Positions 1 to 9,714 of a DNA stretch of 64,000 bases are shown here, one piece after another. Positions within the stretch are counted from its first letter, which is position 1; the number at the start of each line of letters is the position of its first letter. Location: assembly GCA_029194665.1 (NCBI GenBank), contig JARFXO010000004.1:465164-529163 (forward strand), written 5' to 3'. The notes beneath the pieces are model-generated. The model did not search any database and was not told the DNA's origin. It worked only from the letters and a program-made list of their open reading frames with translations. This DNA comes from Nitrospira sp. (GTDB taxonomy: Bacteria > Nitrospirota > Nitrospiria > Nitrospirales > Nitrospiraceae). A program made the position numbers and the translations under genes.

Positions 1-290
1 TGGGCGATTTCATCGAGGACAAGAAGGCCGTGTCTCCGCTGGAAGCGGCTATTCGCTACGACTTGCAACGACAGATCAACAGCGCCTTGGAAACCTTGAC
101 GCCTCGTGAGGAGAAGGTGCTGCGCAAGCGGTTCGGTATCGGCGAAGCAACCGATCATACCTTGGAAGAAGTCGGACAGGATTTTGAAGTCACCCGTGAA
201 CGCATCAGGCAAATCGAAGCCAAGGCCTTGAGGAAATTACGACATCCGAGCCGTAGTAAAAAGCTGAGGAGTTTTGTCGAGACTTTATAG
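1..290 (+). CDS. rpoD: RNA polymerase primary sigma factor RpoD, C-terminal end (partial)
   Basis: The reading frame is open from the window edge (first full codon at base 3) and encodes sigma-70 regions 3.2 to 4. Visible motifs are [12 protein letters not shown], then [16 protein letters not shown] of region 4.1 and the region 4.2 helix-turn-helix ([20 protein letters not shown]), which contacts the -35 element, ending in [14 protein letters not shown]. This wording is characteristic of housekeeping sigma factors rather than alternative ones. The start and regions 1 to 3 lie outside the window. A tRNA gene follows about 160 bases downstream. Confidence 0.96.
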   Translation, partial: GDFIEDKKAVSPLEAAIRYDLQRQINSALETLTPREEKVLRKRFGIGEATDHTLEEVGQDFEVTRERIRQIEAKALRKLRHPSRSKKLRSFVETL

Positions 291-447
291 GTTTCAGAGT
301 TCAAGACGGCGTGATTTGACTCTGCTCGAAGCAGCAGCCTAGAATCCGTTTCAGGCCGAGGTTGAGGTTGAGGATGAAGCTTGAAGAAAGTCTGAGGATC
401 CGGTTCCTAATGGTCGACCTCAGCCTGAGTTTTGAACTTTCTGAAGG

Positions 448-524
448 GGGCCCATAGCTCAGGTGGTTAGAGCGGCTGACTCATAATCAGCTGGTCCTAG
501 GTTCAAGTCCTAGTGGGCCCACCA
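448..524 (+). tRNA. tRNA-Ile (CAU anticodon, lysidine-type tRNA-Ile2)
   Basis: A complete 77-base cloverleaf. The acceptor arm GGGCCCA pairs with TGGGCCC and is followed by an encoded ACCA end. The anticodon stem GCTGA/TCAGC encloses the loop CTCATAA, with anticodon CAT at 482-484, and the T stem is CTAGG/CCTAG. CAU tRNAs can be initiator Met, elongator Met or Ile2. The GACTCATAATC anticodon arm and the C4-G69 and C5-G68 pairs match known determinants for TilS, which converts C34 to lysidine, so Ile2 decoding AUA is favoured. Elongator Met is the alternative. Confidence 0.88.
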
Positions 525-578
525 GTCTGGGCGGGTGCCTGACTCCTTCAGTGCCCCGGCATCGATGGAACGGATACG

Positions 579-1352
579 TTGAACCAAAAACTTTCCCCGC
601 TCATTGAACTGCAAAAGCTCGATCTCCGAATCATGGAGATCGGTGAAATCCGCCGAAAAATCCCCGAACGTCTCGATGCTGCCGAGGCTCCTCTTCGAGA
701 GGCAACGCAGGTCCTACGCGACACGAAGGTCGCCGTTGAGGCTGCCGTTAAAGAACGTCGCTCGCATGAAAAGGACCTGGAGGCGCATGAGGCGCACACA
801 GACAAGATGAAATCGCACGCGACAAGTCTGAAGACCAACAAGGAGTATCAGGCGCACTTGTTCGAGCTGGAGTTGGCGAGTAAGAAACGAGGAGATTTTG
901 AAGAAAAGATCCTGTTGACGATGGAGAAGATCGACGAGTTACAGAAGACGCTCACGGAGCTTCAGGAAAAAGGAACAGCGCTTGAGCAGGTGTTCACACA
1001 GGAGAAGCAGAGACTGGACGCACAGGACAAGGAGCTTGCGACGGAATTGGCTCAACTCCAACTTCGTCATCGCGAGGCTTCAGTGCTGGTTGAGAAAGCT
1101 CTGCTCGATCGGTACAACCAGGTCAAGGCCTCGCGGAAAGACCACCCCCTTGCTGCCGTGCGTGACGGCATTTGTCTCGGGTGCCGTCTCCAGATCCCGC
1201 CGCAGCTTATCGCGCAGGTCAAACGGTCGGACGACTTGCATCTCTGCCCCTATTGCCGCCGGATCTTGTATTGGGAAGGGGAACCGATCACGGAAGGCGC
1301 TTCCGCCTTAGCAAACAAGCCCTCGGACCTCGAGGTGGGTGAATCGGCTTAG
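579..1352 (+). CDS. Zinc-ribbon coiled-coil protein (DUF164 / CdsZ family)
   Basis: 257 residues from a TTG start 54 bases after the tRNA. Residues about 10-180 are almost entirely charged heptad-type helix, so a long antiparallel coiled coil is expected. The C-terminus carries a C4 zinc ribbon: C199-x2-C202 (ICLGC) and C223-x2-C226 (LCPYC). This layout matches the DUF164 family, which is thought to act in nucleic-acid binding or stress regulation, but its biochemical role is not firmly known. No enzymatic motif is visible. Confidence 0.85.
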   Translation: MNQKLSPLIELQKLDLRIMEIGEIRRKIPERLDAAEAPLREATQVLRDTKVAVEAAVKERRSHEKDLEAHEAHTDKMKSHATSLKTNKEYQAHLFELELASKKRGDFEEKILLTMEKIDELQKTLTELQEKGTALEQVFTQEKQRLDAQDKELATELAQLQLRHREASVLVEKALLDRYNQVKASRKDHPLAAVRDGICLGCRLQIPPQLIAQVKRSDDLHLCPYCRRILYWEGEPITEGASALANKPSDLEVGESA

Positions 1353-1484
1353 GTCAGTCGTATCCCGCTCAGCCAGTATCCCACTCTGCACCGGGGGAAA
1401 TACTCCATGAGGGTAGAATCGCCCGATCCACGTTGAATCTAATCTAACGTGACACAAGGGTATCTTGTCCGATACGGGCAATGA

Positions 1485-1700
1485 TCGCCCTCTCACGGCA
1501 GTAGCTTCCTGACACAGCCCAAGCAGAATCGCCGCACGCCATGGGACTGCGATCGCGCCCTGCATACGCGATGCAATGAGATCGAACGGCTGTTCCGCTG
1601 GCTCAAGGGATTTCGGCGCATCTCCTCGCGGTTTGACAAGCTCGATGTCATGTTCGTCGCGTTCATCACGTTCGTGTTGATCGTTGATGACGTACGCTAG
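1485..1700 (+). pseudogene. IS5-type transposase, C-terminal remnant
   Basis: The frame is open from 1485 to a TAG at 1698-1700 and has no start codon. It reads ...QPKQNRRTPWDCD, then NEIERLFRWLKGFRRISSRF and DKLDVMFVAFI. The ExxxxRLKxFRRxxxRxDK pattern is the conserved C-terminal DDE-domain block of IS5-family transposases, including the last catalytic Glu (IERLF). The rest of the transposase and the terminal repeats are not recognisable between 1353 and 1814, so this is a decayed insertion. Nothing else is seen in that intergenic stretch. Confidence 0.7.
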
Positions 1701-1814
1701 CGTTAACAGATCCTAGAAGAGGACCACCTGCGTATCAATTTCGATGCGGTCGTATCTGAATGGGATGCAGGAACGTAGCGGGCCGTCTGCAGGTAGTCAA
1801 TCCTCAAGGAAAAT

Positions 1815-2483
1815 CTAGCTCAGCCCAGCCAGGACGGCTTGCGTAGTTTTAAAATGCAGTTTTGCCACTGATCCCAGTCGCTCCTGTCCGTGTTTCTTGA
1901 TGATCATCCTGGCAGCGCGTTCGACGGCTGGAGAGGCGCCTTTGGGCAGTGTGGTTCCGACTTCGCCGGAAAGTTGTTTCAGCCGTATCAGAAACTCCGC
2001 TCGTGCTAGGACGGATGCCGCGGCGACTGCCAAATCCGATTCTGCTTTAGTCCGCTGCTCCAGCACGATCTTCCGCCCCTTTTCCTGCAGCGCATTGAGA
2101 ATCAGCCGTTCGTCGCCGAACTGATCGGAGATGGCTCGCTCACAGGCCACGCCTCGCTCCAGCAGATTCTCCAACGCCTTGGCATGGCCCCAGGCGAGCA
2201 AGCGATTCAGATTTTTGATCTTGCTATAGAGTTCGTTATACTTCTTCGGCCCGATCGCGATGATGCTGTGCGGGCAAATGGTCTTAATGTCGGGAGCGAG
2301 TTCCAAAATTCGGCCGTCGGAAATCTTCTTGCTGTCGCGGACTCCCATCAGCTTCAATTCGCCTTGCGTCGTTGCATCGACGAACACGGCTGCGATGACG
2401 AGGGGGCCAAAGTAATCGCCCTTTCCGGATTCGTCGATGCCGATGCGTGCAATGGTGTTGCGAGGGTGTGACGCAGTCATCAT
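1815..2483 (-). CDS. rnhC: Ribonuclease HIII
   Basis: 222 residues. RNase HIII cleaves the RNA strand of RNA-DNA hybrids. Near the N-terminus is GIDESGKGDYFGPLVIAA, the signature that separates type HIII from HII, carrying the first catalytic Asp-Glu pair; SDLAVAAASVLARAEF further on is the conserved block around a later acidic residue. The protein is shorter than Firmicute HIII (about 300 residues) because the N-terminal TBP-like substrate-binding domain is missing or very short. The gene is convergent with the upstream region and divergent from the M48 protease gene. Confidence 0.85.
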   Translation of the reverse strand: MMTASHPRNTIARIGIDESGKGDYFGPLVIAAVFVDATTQGELKLMGVRDSKKISDGRILELAPDIKTICPHSIIAIGPKKYNELYSKIKNLNRLLAWGHAKALENLLERGVACERAISDQFGDERLILNALQEKGRKIVLEQRTKAESDLAVAAASVLARAEFLIRLKQLSGEVGTTLPKGASPAVERAARMIIKKHGQERLGSVAKLHFKTTQAVLAGLS

Positions 2484-2594
2484 GTTCGTGTTCTAGCTAG
2501 AAATCCCATTGAGGCGACGGTAATCTATCAACCGATTCTAGAGTGGTCAATCATGGGAGGATTTGTCGACCCAGACTTTGGCTGGAGGTTGTGG

Positions 2595-3464
2595 ATGAGG
2601 ATGTGTGCCCAGAAGCTCATACGCACGACGACGGTCTTCTGTCTCCTGATGGGGGGAATCGGCCTCGCAGGGTGCGAAACCAACCCCTATACAGGCCGGT
2701 CACAACTGCTGATGACGTCGGTCAGCCAAGAAATGCAAATGGGGGCTCAGGCGTACAATCAGGTTAAGAGTGATCCAAAGCTGAGACCTTCCCAGGATCC
2801 GCGAGAGGTTGAACCGGTGAAACGGGTGGCGGCTCGGATCGTCGAGGCCGCGAAACGGTCGAAATACGCAGAGATGGCTCAACAGTTTCAGTGGGAAGTC
2901 ACGGTCATCAAGGATGATAAAACGGCGAACGCCTTTGCATTGCCTGGCGGGAAAATGGCGGTCTATACAGGTATTTTCCCCATGGCCAAAACGGAAGCCG
3001 GCTTGGCGGCGGTGATGGGGCATGAAGTGGTGCATGCCTTGGCTCGCCATGGCGCGGAACGCATGAGTCAAGGGCAAGTCGCGAAGATCGGGCTTCAGGT
3101 CGTCGGTGGGGCAGTCGGGATGTACAGCAAGAATCCCGCCCTGAGCCAGGCGACGATGGCGGCGTTGGGTGCAGGAGCGCAGGTCGGCGTGCTGCTCCCT
3201 TTCAGCCGGAAACATGAATCGGAGGCAGATTACGTGGGAATCCTTTTAGCCGCGGATGCCGGGTATGATCCACGTGAATCGGTTGCACTCTGGGAACGGA
3301 TGGCGCAGGTATCGGGCGGTGAAGGTCCGGCAGAATTCTTGTCGACCCATCCGAGCCACGACACTCGAATCGAGCAATTGAAAGAGTGGATGCCTGAGGC
3401 GCTGGCCATCTATCACAAAAGAAAGCCGGTTCCCGCTGCTCCCTTACCGGAGGTTGGGAGGTAA
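2595..3464 (+). CDS. M48-family zinc metalloprotease, predicted lipoprotein
   Basis: The chosen ATG has GGAGG six bases upstream and gives a clean lipoprotein signal: basic residues, a hydrophobic stretch and lipobox LAGC with C27. An in-frame ATG at 2553 would bury the signal and is less likely. The mature protein has the zinc site HEVVH (residues about 143-147) and HESEAD (about 207-212) supplying the third ligand, as in M48C proteins related to BepA/LoiP, which act in outer-membrane protein quality control. Residues 160-200 form a Gly/Ala-rich, possibly membrane-associated segment. Location is probably periplasmic, anchored by lipid. Confidence 0.88.
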   Translation: MRMCAQKLIRTTTVFCLLMGGIGLAGCETNPYTGRSQLLMTSVSQEMQMGAQAYNQVKSDPKLRPSQDPREVEPVKRVAARIVEAAKRSKYAEMAQQFQWEVTVIKDDKTANAFALPGGKMAVYTGIFPMAKTEAGLAAVMGHEVVHALARHGAERMSQGQVAKIGLQVVGGAVGMYSKNPALSQATMAALGAGAQVGVLLPFSRKHESEADYVGILLAADAGYDPRESVALWERMAQVSGGEGPAEFLSTHPSHDTRIEQLKEWMPEALAIYHKRKPVPAAPLPEVGR

Positions 3465-3514
3465 CCGGTTTCTAAACTTCCTGGAGCGACTGCGAATTGC
3501 CCTGATGAGTCTTC

Positions 3515-3543
3515 TTGTCACGACCTTCGGTATTGCTTATACT
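3515..3543 (+). promoter_or_regulatory. Sigma-70 promoter of rnpB
   Basis: A -35 box TTGTCA (3515-3520) and a -10 box TATACT (3538-3543) are separated by exactly 17 bases. The predicted start about 7 bases later coincides with G3550, the first base of helix P1 of the RNase P RNA. Confidence 0.75.
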
Positions 3544-3549
3544 GATTCG

Positions 3550-3984
3550 GCGTGGGTGGAGGACTGGATGGTCGCTCGGTGTCTCTAAACATCGAGAGGA
3601 AAGTCCGGACTCCATGGGCAGGGCGCTGGATAACGTCCAGGCGGAGCAATCCGACACCAGCACCACAGAAATCAAACCGCCGATGGCCAAGGCGATGGGA
3701 TCCCATCTGGTCGCTGCGACTCAGGCAAGGGTGAAACGGTGGGGTAAGAGCCCACCGCGGTGGTGGCGACATCACCGGCACGGTAAGCGTCGCCCGGAGC
3801 AAGGCCAAATAGGAAGACATGGGCGGGCTCTTCATGGGGCTCGTCGCACCGACTGGCCCGGTCGAGGTCTTCGGGTAGGTCGCTTGAGGTTCGAGGCAAC
3901 TCGAATCCTAGAGAAATGATCATCCAAGCAAAGGGGAAACTTCTTTGCGGGACAGAATCCGGCTTATAGGTCTTCCGTCCACGC
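3550..3984 (+). ncRNA. rnpB: RNase P RNA (class A)
   Basis: This is the catalytic RNA that removes 5' leaders from pre-tRNAs. The universally conserved 5' core GAGGAAAGTCCGGACTCC lies at 3594-3611, followed by GGGCAGGGCGCTGGATAACG. The 3' core ACAGAATCCGGCTTATAG lies at 3952-3969. The two ends pair into helix P1: 3550-3564 against 3970-3984, with three G-U pairs. Length is about 435 bases. Open frames crossing this region are not genes. Confidence 0.95.
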
Positions 3985-4207
3985 TCTTTATTCATGGAAG
4001 CTCCTTGTGCGAGGCCTTCGTTCTTTCTCTCAGAGGCCCACTGAGGGCGGCTGTATTGACGGTCCTTCGTGAGGATGCTAGGATCTCAAATCTTACCCCT
4101 TGATTCCAAACACATTTCTGCACGATGATGTGTGCTTCACGAGGGGTGCCGTCTTACGGTTTCACTATCGACAGTAGACCTTATGCTTGCGGTTGGAGGG
4201 GGTTGTC

Positions 4208-5983
4208 ATGAAACTCACCGGTGCTGAAATCTTCATCGAATGCCTGAAGCGGGAAGGGGTGAAGACGGTCTTTGCGCTTCCGGGCGGAGTCGTGTTGAAG
4301 ATATTCGATACGCTTCACCAGCAGAGAGATATTGAAGTCATCCTGACGCGCCACGAACAGGGCGCGGGTCATATGGCGGAAGGATATGCGAAGGCGACTG
4401 GGAAGGCCGGCGTGTGTCTGGTCACCTCAGGTCCCGGCATGACCAACGTCATTACGGCGTTAGCCGATGCGTATATGGATTCTGTTCCGGTGGTCTGCTT
4501 CAGCGGCCAAGTCCCGACCAGTTTGATCGGGAACGATGCCTTTCAGGAAGCCGACAACGTGGGTTTGAGCCGACCATGCACGAAGTACAATTTTCTCGTC
4601 AAAGACGTGAACGACTTGGCGGCAACGATCAAAGAGGCGTTCTATATCGCGACGACCGGACGCCCTGGCCCGGTCTTGGTGGATATCCCGAAAGACGTAT
4701 CGATGGCCAAAGCAGAATTCATCTATCCGAATTCTGTCTCGATTCGCGGCTACAACCCCACCTACGAAGGGAACAAGTGGCAGATCAAACAGGCGGCCGA
4801 AGCGATCACGAAGGCCAAGAAGCCGATACTCTACGTCGGTGGTGGGGTGATCTTCTCCGGAGCCTCACAGGAACTGCTTGAGCTGGCCGAGATGACACAG
4901 ATTCCGGTGGACATGACGTTGATGGGGCTTGGCGCGTTCCCAGGAGAGCATCCTCTGTCGCTGGGGATGCTCGGGATGCACGGCACGTATCAGGCCAACA
5001 TGGCCATGCATTATTCCGATCTGGTGATCGCCATCGGCGCCCGGTTTGATGATCGAGTGACGGGAAAACCGTCTGAATTCTGTCCCTCTGCCAAAATAAT
5101 TCATGTCGATATCGATCCGACCTCTATCCGGAAAAACATCCATGTGGATATTCCGATCGTCGGCGATTGCAGGGCGGTGCTCCGTGAGTTGAACCAGATC
5201 TTGCGCGCGACGGTCAATGGAGAGCAGAAAGACCTCCGGAAGCCCTGGTGGGATCAGATCCGAGAATGGGAACAGGCCCATCCGTTGACCTATCACCAAG
5301 AGAAAGATGGGCCGATCAAGCCGCAACAGGTGGTCAAGCGGCTGTATGAACTGACAAAGGACCGGGACCCGATCGTTTCGACGGATGTCGGGCAACACCA
5401 AATGTGGGCCGCACAGTATTTCAAGCTGACGAAGCCGAATCGATGGTTGACCTCAGGTGGACTCGGCACCATGGGGTTTGGATTTCCCGCGGCGATGGGC
5501 GCACAGGCTGCCTTTCGAGACCGACTGGTCCTGTGTATCGCGGGAGACGGCAGCATCCAGATGAACATGCAAGAAATGGCCACGGCGGTGGTGAACAAGC
5601 TGCCGGTCAAGATCGTCATCTTGAACAACGGATTTCACGGCATGGTGCGACAATGGCAGGACCTGTTCTACGAAGGCCGCTATGCGTCGAGCTATCTGGA
5701 TACCACGCCGGATTTTGTCAAATTGGCGGATGCGTATGGAGCGGTCGGCTTGCGAGTCAAGAAGGTCGGTGACCTTGATACCGTCCTGAAAGAAGCCTTG
5801 GTCACGGATAAACCCGTCATCGTGGATGTGCCGACCTATCCCTATGAGAATTGCTATCCGATGATCCCGGCCGGCGGCTGTAACCATGAGATGCTTCTTG
5901 AGGATCCACCTGAGTTGAAGCAGAAACAATCCGGTGCGGCGAAGGTGGCGCCGGAAGATAAAGATACGGTGTTAACGGCATAA
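4208..5983 (+). CDS. ilvB: Acetolactate synthase, large subunit
   Basis: 591 residues. This ThDP enzyme condenses two pyruvates (or pyruvate and 2-oxobutyrate), the first common step of Val/Leu/Ile synthesis. The ATG at 4208 has GGAGGGGG about 6 bases upstream and begins MKLTGAEIF; a TTG at 4187 is less likely. Domains in order: the pyrimidine-binding domain with RHEQGAGHMAEGYA (catalytic Glu about residue 50), a central FAD/Rossmann domain (residues about 190-330), and the pyrophosphate-binding domain with GDGSIQMNMQEMATA and metal-binding LNN. It is followed by ilvN and ilvC. The 223-base gap before it shows no obvious attenuator. Confidence 0.96.
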   Translation: MKLTGAEIFIECLKREGVKTVFALPGGVVLKIFDTLHQQRDIEVILTRHEQGAGHMAEGYAKATGKAGVCLVTSGPGMTNVITALADAYMDSVPVVCFSGQVPTSLIGNDAFQEADNVGLSRPCTKYNFLVKDVNDLAATIKEAFYIATTGRPGPVLVDIPKDVSMAKAEFIYPNSVSIRGYNPTYEGNKWQIKQAAEAITKAKKPILYVGGGVIFSGASQELLELAEMTQIPVDMTLMGLGAFPGEHPLSLGMLGMHGTYQANMAMHYSDLVIAIGARFDDRVTGKPSEFCPSAKIIHVDIDPTSIRKNIHVDIPIVGDCRAVLRELNQILRATVNGEQKDLRKPWWDQIREWEQAHPLTYHQEKDGPIKPQQVVKRLYELTKDRDPIVSTDVGQHQMWAAQYFKLTKPNRWLTSGGLGTMGFGFPAAMGAQAAFRDRLVLCIAGDGSIQMNMQEMATAVVNKLPVKIVILNNGFHGMVRQWQDLFYEGRYASSYLDTTPDFVKLADAYGAVGLRVKKVGDLDTVLKEALVTDKPVIVDVPTYPYENCYPMIPAGGCNHEMLLEDPPELKQKQSGAAKVAPEDKDTVLTA

Positions 5984-6061
5984 AGGAAGTGCTGAGCTGC
6001 AAGTGCTCAACGCTGAGAAGTGTACTCGGTTTTCAGCACTCAGCACTCGGGACTACGAGAA

Positions 6062-6580
6062 ATGGAACACATCATCTCAGTGACTGTGGAGAATAAGTTC
6101 GGGGTGCTGTCACGGGTCGCAGGCTTATTCAGCGGCCGTGGATTTAATATCGAGAGTCTGTCGGTCGCTCCGACGCTTGATCCATCCATGTCTCAGATGA
6201 CGATTGTGACATCGGGTGATGAGCGGATCATCGAGCAGATCGTGAAACAGCTGAATAAACTCATCGATGTCATCAAGGTCGTGGACTTGAACGAAACGGA
6301 GTTTGTTTCACGAGAGACGGCGATCATCAAGGTGCATACGAAGGATGCGGATCGAGCCGAGGCGCTCAGAATCGTGGATATCTTTCGGGCGAACGTCGTC
6401 GATTCGACGCCGAGCACCTACACCATCGAAGTCTCGGGAGATCCCAAGAAGATTGAAGCGATCATCAACTTGCTTCAGCCGCTTGGGATCAAAGAGTTGG
6501 TCCGCACCGGTCGGGTTGCCGTCGCGCGCGAACCGGTCCGTTCCGTTGCCGTCCAAGCGAAGAAAGTGGCGCGCGAGTAG
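6062..6580 (+). CDS. ilvN: Acetolactate synthase, regulatory small subunit
   Basis: 172 residues from ATG 6062 (MEHIISVTVENKFGVLSRV); a longer frame from 6020 is rejected because the family starts at this methionine. An N-terminal ACT domain (residues about 3-75, with GLFSGRGFNIESL) binds the feedback inhibitor valine. A second ACT-like domain follows (about 80-160, LVRTGRVAVAR). It partners IlvB. The 78-base spacer from ilvB contains short direct repeats (CAGCACT twice). Confidence 0.94.
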   Translation: MEHIISVTVENKFGVLSRVAGLFSGRGFNIESLSVAPTLDPSMSQMTIVTSGDERIIEQIVKQLNKLIDVIKVVDLNETEFVSRETAIIKVHTKDADRAEALRIVDIFRANVVDSTPSTYTIEVSGDPKKIEAIINLLQPLGIKELVRTGRVAVAREPVRSVAVQAKKVARE

Positions 6581-6624
6581 CATCCTGCTGGGACTCGAAG
6601 ACTTGCTATATAAAAATAAAATGA

Positions 6625-7653
<1,029 letters not shown>

Positions 7654-7654
7654 G

Positions 7655-7826
7655 TCTGTTGAAGCATACGACCAGCTTTCGTTCTTGCATCGCCCAAGGG
7701 TGCAAGGTACGATGAGGATGTATGCCGCTTCCCATTTTTCACGCGCGGCGGTCTTGCCCCCGGAGAGGCGCCACCTTGGGCTAAGGTGGGCTGGTGAAAA
7801 GCGACAGCCCGTTTGAACATCATTCT
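7655..7826. repeat. Degenerate copy of the MITE-like repeat family
   Basis: This stretch resembles the reverse orientation of the copies at 9376 and 12866. CCAGCTTTCGTTCTTGCATC near its left end corresponds to the conserved CCAGCTTCGTTCTCGCATC. The right end CCCGTTTGAACATCATTC corresponds to GGCCTTTTTGACCATCCTG. The terminal repeats are much decayed and the middle holds a separate GC-rich hairpin. It fills the gap between ilvC and psd. Confidence 0.5.
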
Positions 7827-7844
7827 TAAGAGTGAGGCAATTCT

Positions 7845-8495
7845 GTGGCGGATCGAGCGGTCGGCGTCCCCTTCGCCAAAGAAGGAATTCCCTTCATCGC
7901 GGTTCCTGCCGGCGTGACCCTGTTGACGGGATTGCTGGGCTGGCCGGTCGTCGCTGGGGCCGGCGCCGTCGCGACGTTGTTTGTTGCCTGGTTTTTTCGG
8001 AATCCCGCCCGGGTTGTACCGCAAGGACAAAAGCTTGTGGTCGCTCCCGGCGATGGGAAAGTGATCGCCGTCGAGGAAGAGTTTGAGCCGCGCTACCTAA
8101 AGGAACGCTGCATCAGACTCACGATCTTTTTGAATGTCTTCGATGTCCACATCAATAGGACTCCCTGTGACGGAGTGATCGAAGATGTGCAATATCAACC
8201 GGGTCTGTTTTTGGTCGCCAGCAAGCCGGAAGCGACGTTGAGGAACGAACAGAACGCCATGATGATCAAGACGTCTGAAGGCATGAAGGTTCTCTGTGTG
8301 CAAGTGGCTGGTTTGATCGCTCGACGTATTGTGTGTTGGATCTCGCCAAGGGATCGAGCCATCCGTGGTGAACGATATGGGTTGATCCGTTTCGGATCGC
8401 GCATGGATACCTTTCTACCGATGGGCACGAAACTCCGAGTGGCCGTTGGTGAACGTGTGAAGGGTGGAGAAACCATCCTGGGAGAGTTGCCATGA
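7845..8495 (+). CDS. psd: Phosphatidylserine decarboxylase proenzyme (short, PSD-A type)
   Basis: 216 residues from a GTG start. It makes phosphatidylethanolamine from phosphatidylserine and is an autocleaving pyruvoyl enzyme. The N-terminal region has a hydrophobic helix (about residues 17-45). VAPGDGKVIAV and FLNVFDVHINRTPCDG carry the conserved catalytic and lipid-binding residues. The cleavage site is the GS in IRFGSRMD near residue 185, and the Ser becomes the pyruvoyl group. The gene overlaps pssA by four bases (ATGA), so the two consecutive pathway steps are translationally coupled. Confidence 0.93.
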   Translation: MADRAVGVPFAKEGIPFIAVPAGVTLLTGLLGWPVVAGAGAVATLFVAWFFRNPARVVPQGQKLVVAPGDGKVIAVEEEFEPRYLKERCIRLTIFLNVFDVHINRTPCDGVIEDVQYQPGLFLVASKPEATLRNEQNAMMIKTSEGMKVLCVQVAGLIARRIVCWISPRDRAIRGERYGLIRFGSRMDTFLPMGTKLRVAVGERVKGGETILGELP

Positions 8496-9298
8496 AAACG
8501 GCAGGATTCAGAAGTTCATTTGGGAAAGAAGGGAAGCGGCGGAAAGCCGCCATGCATCTCATCCCGAATTTGTTCACCACCGGCAATTTGTTTTGCGGTG
8601 TATTTGCGATACTGGCAGTCTTCAACGCCAACTACATGGAAGCGGCCATTGCGATTCTTGTCGCCATGATTTTTGACGTGTTGGACGGCAAGTCTGCCAG
8701 ACTGACCAATAGTACGAGTCAGTTCGGACTGGAATATGACTCGCTGTCCGATGTCGTGTCATTCGGTGTCGCGCCAGGTTTATTGATATACTCCTGGGCG
8801 TTGAGCGGACAGGGTACGTTCGGCGTGGCCGTGATGTTCGCCTACGTGGCCATGGGAGCCGTGCGTTTGGCACGATTCAACTCTACTGTCACGCAGTCGG
8901 ACGGGAAGTACTTTACCGGTCTGGCTATTCCAGCTGCTGCCGGGGTGGTGGCGTCTCTGGTGGTCTTTGATCATAACCTCCTCAAGATGGCAGGAGACGT
9001 CAGGCCGATCGTGGTATTGATCATGACGTTGGCGCTCTCGTTTTTAATGGTCAGCACGATCAAGTATCGCAGCTTTAAGGAACTGAAATTCAAGGGCCAC
9101 CGGCAGATCACTTACCTGGTCTGGGGTATTCTTACCCTGATGATGGTGGCGGCCTGGCCGGCGGTGATGTTATTTGTTATCTTTGCCGGCTACGCAGTGA
9201 TGGGGCCGGTCGAGAAGGTCTTTTGGTTAGCTGCTCCGGCAGCCGGGAAAAAAAGCCTTGGAAAAGTCGAGTCTCCACCGGTCGAATCCAACTCCTAA
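8492..9298 (+). CDS. pssA: CDP-diacylglycerol-serine O-phosphatidyltransferase
   Basis: 268 residues. It forms phosphatidylserine, the substrate of Psd. The CDP-alcohol phosphotransferase motif DG-x2-AR-x8-G-x3-D-x3-D is present, spanning DGKSARL, the G of FGLEYDSLSD and its two Asp residues (about residues 68-90). About seven to eight hydrophobic segments suggest an integral inner-membrane protein. The first 25 residues are basic and cytoplasmic. It sits inside a cluster of amino-acid genes. Confidence 0.93.
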   Translation: MKTAGFRSSFGKEGKRRKAAMHLIPNLFTTGNLFCGVFAILAVFNANYMEAAIAILVAMIFDVLDGKSARLTNSTSQFGLEYDSLSDVVSFGVAPGLLIYSWALSGQGTFGVAVMFAYVAMGAVRLARFNSTVTQSDGKYFTGLAIPAAAGVVASLVVFDHNLLKMAGDVRPIVVLIMTLALSFLMVSTIKYRSFKELKFKGHRQITYLVWGILTLMMVAAWPAVMLFVIFAGYAVMGPVEKVFWLAAPAAGKKSLGKVESPPVESNS

Positions 9299-9375
9299 CG
9301 GGGAACTGCAGCGGGAGGAGCTGAAACAGTCGTGAACGGCTAAGACGAGGAGTAGTACGCGAGTGGTCTAGAAAA

Positions 9376-9502
9376 CAGAATGTTCAAAGCGGTTATCCAG
9401 CAAGGCCGCAGCGAGTGAAAAGGCGAGGCGTACGGTTTTGAGATGTACGTTGAGCCTTTGAACGATGCGAGAACGAAGCTGGGAACCGGTTTCAACATTC
9501 TG
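9376..9502. repeat. MITE-like repeat copy inside the leuA T-box
   Basis: A 127-bp element with imperfect terminal inverted repeats of about 25 bp. It begins CAGAATGTTCAAAGCGGTT and ends with the near-complement AACCGGTTTCAACATTCTG. The interior shares CCAGCAAGGCCGCAGCGAG and GATGCGAGAACGAAGCTGG with the copy at 12866-12989. It has no coding capacity and no clear target duplication. Confidence 0.8.
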
Positions 9503-9675
9503 GAGAGAGCTGGTGGGTGGTGCAAACCAGCCTGAACCCCGCCGAACTCGCCTCCGAGCCGAATCTCCGAACATGAAGTAGGAGATTCCGCATTGCCTCC
9601 GTAAGAGGCAGAATGAAGGGTCTGACGACCGGTCGGTCCTCAGGCCGAATCAGGGTGGTACCACGGAGTGCGTGA

Positions 9676-9714
9676 AGCCTTCGTCCCTGGGTAAGTGAGG
9701 GGTCGAAGGCTTTT
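9676..9714 (+). terminator. T-box regulated terminator before leuA
   Basis: The stem AGCCTTCG (9676-9683) pairs with CGAAGGCT (9704-9711), with T residues running on to 9714. It lies about ten bases after the T-box sequence and 29 bases before the leuA start. It is mutually exclusive with the antiterminator formed by the T-box sequence. Confidence 0.85.

Noticed and set aside
3515..3919. 134-codon frame and neighbours at 3.5-4.0 kb
   Set aside because: They overlap the RNase P RNA gene, whose conserved core and P1 helix are clear.
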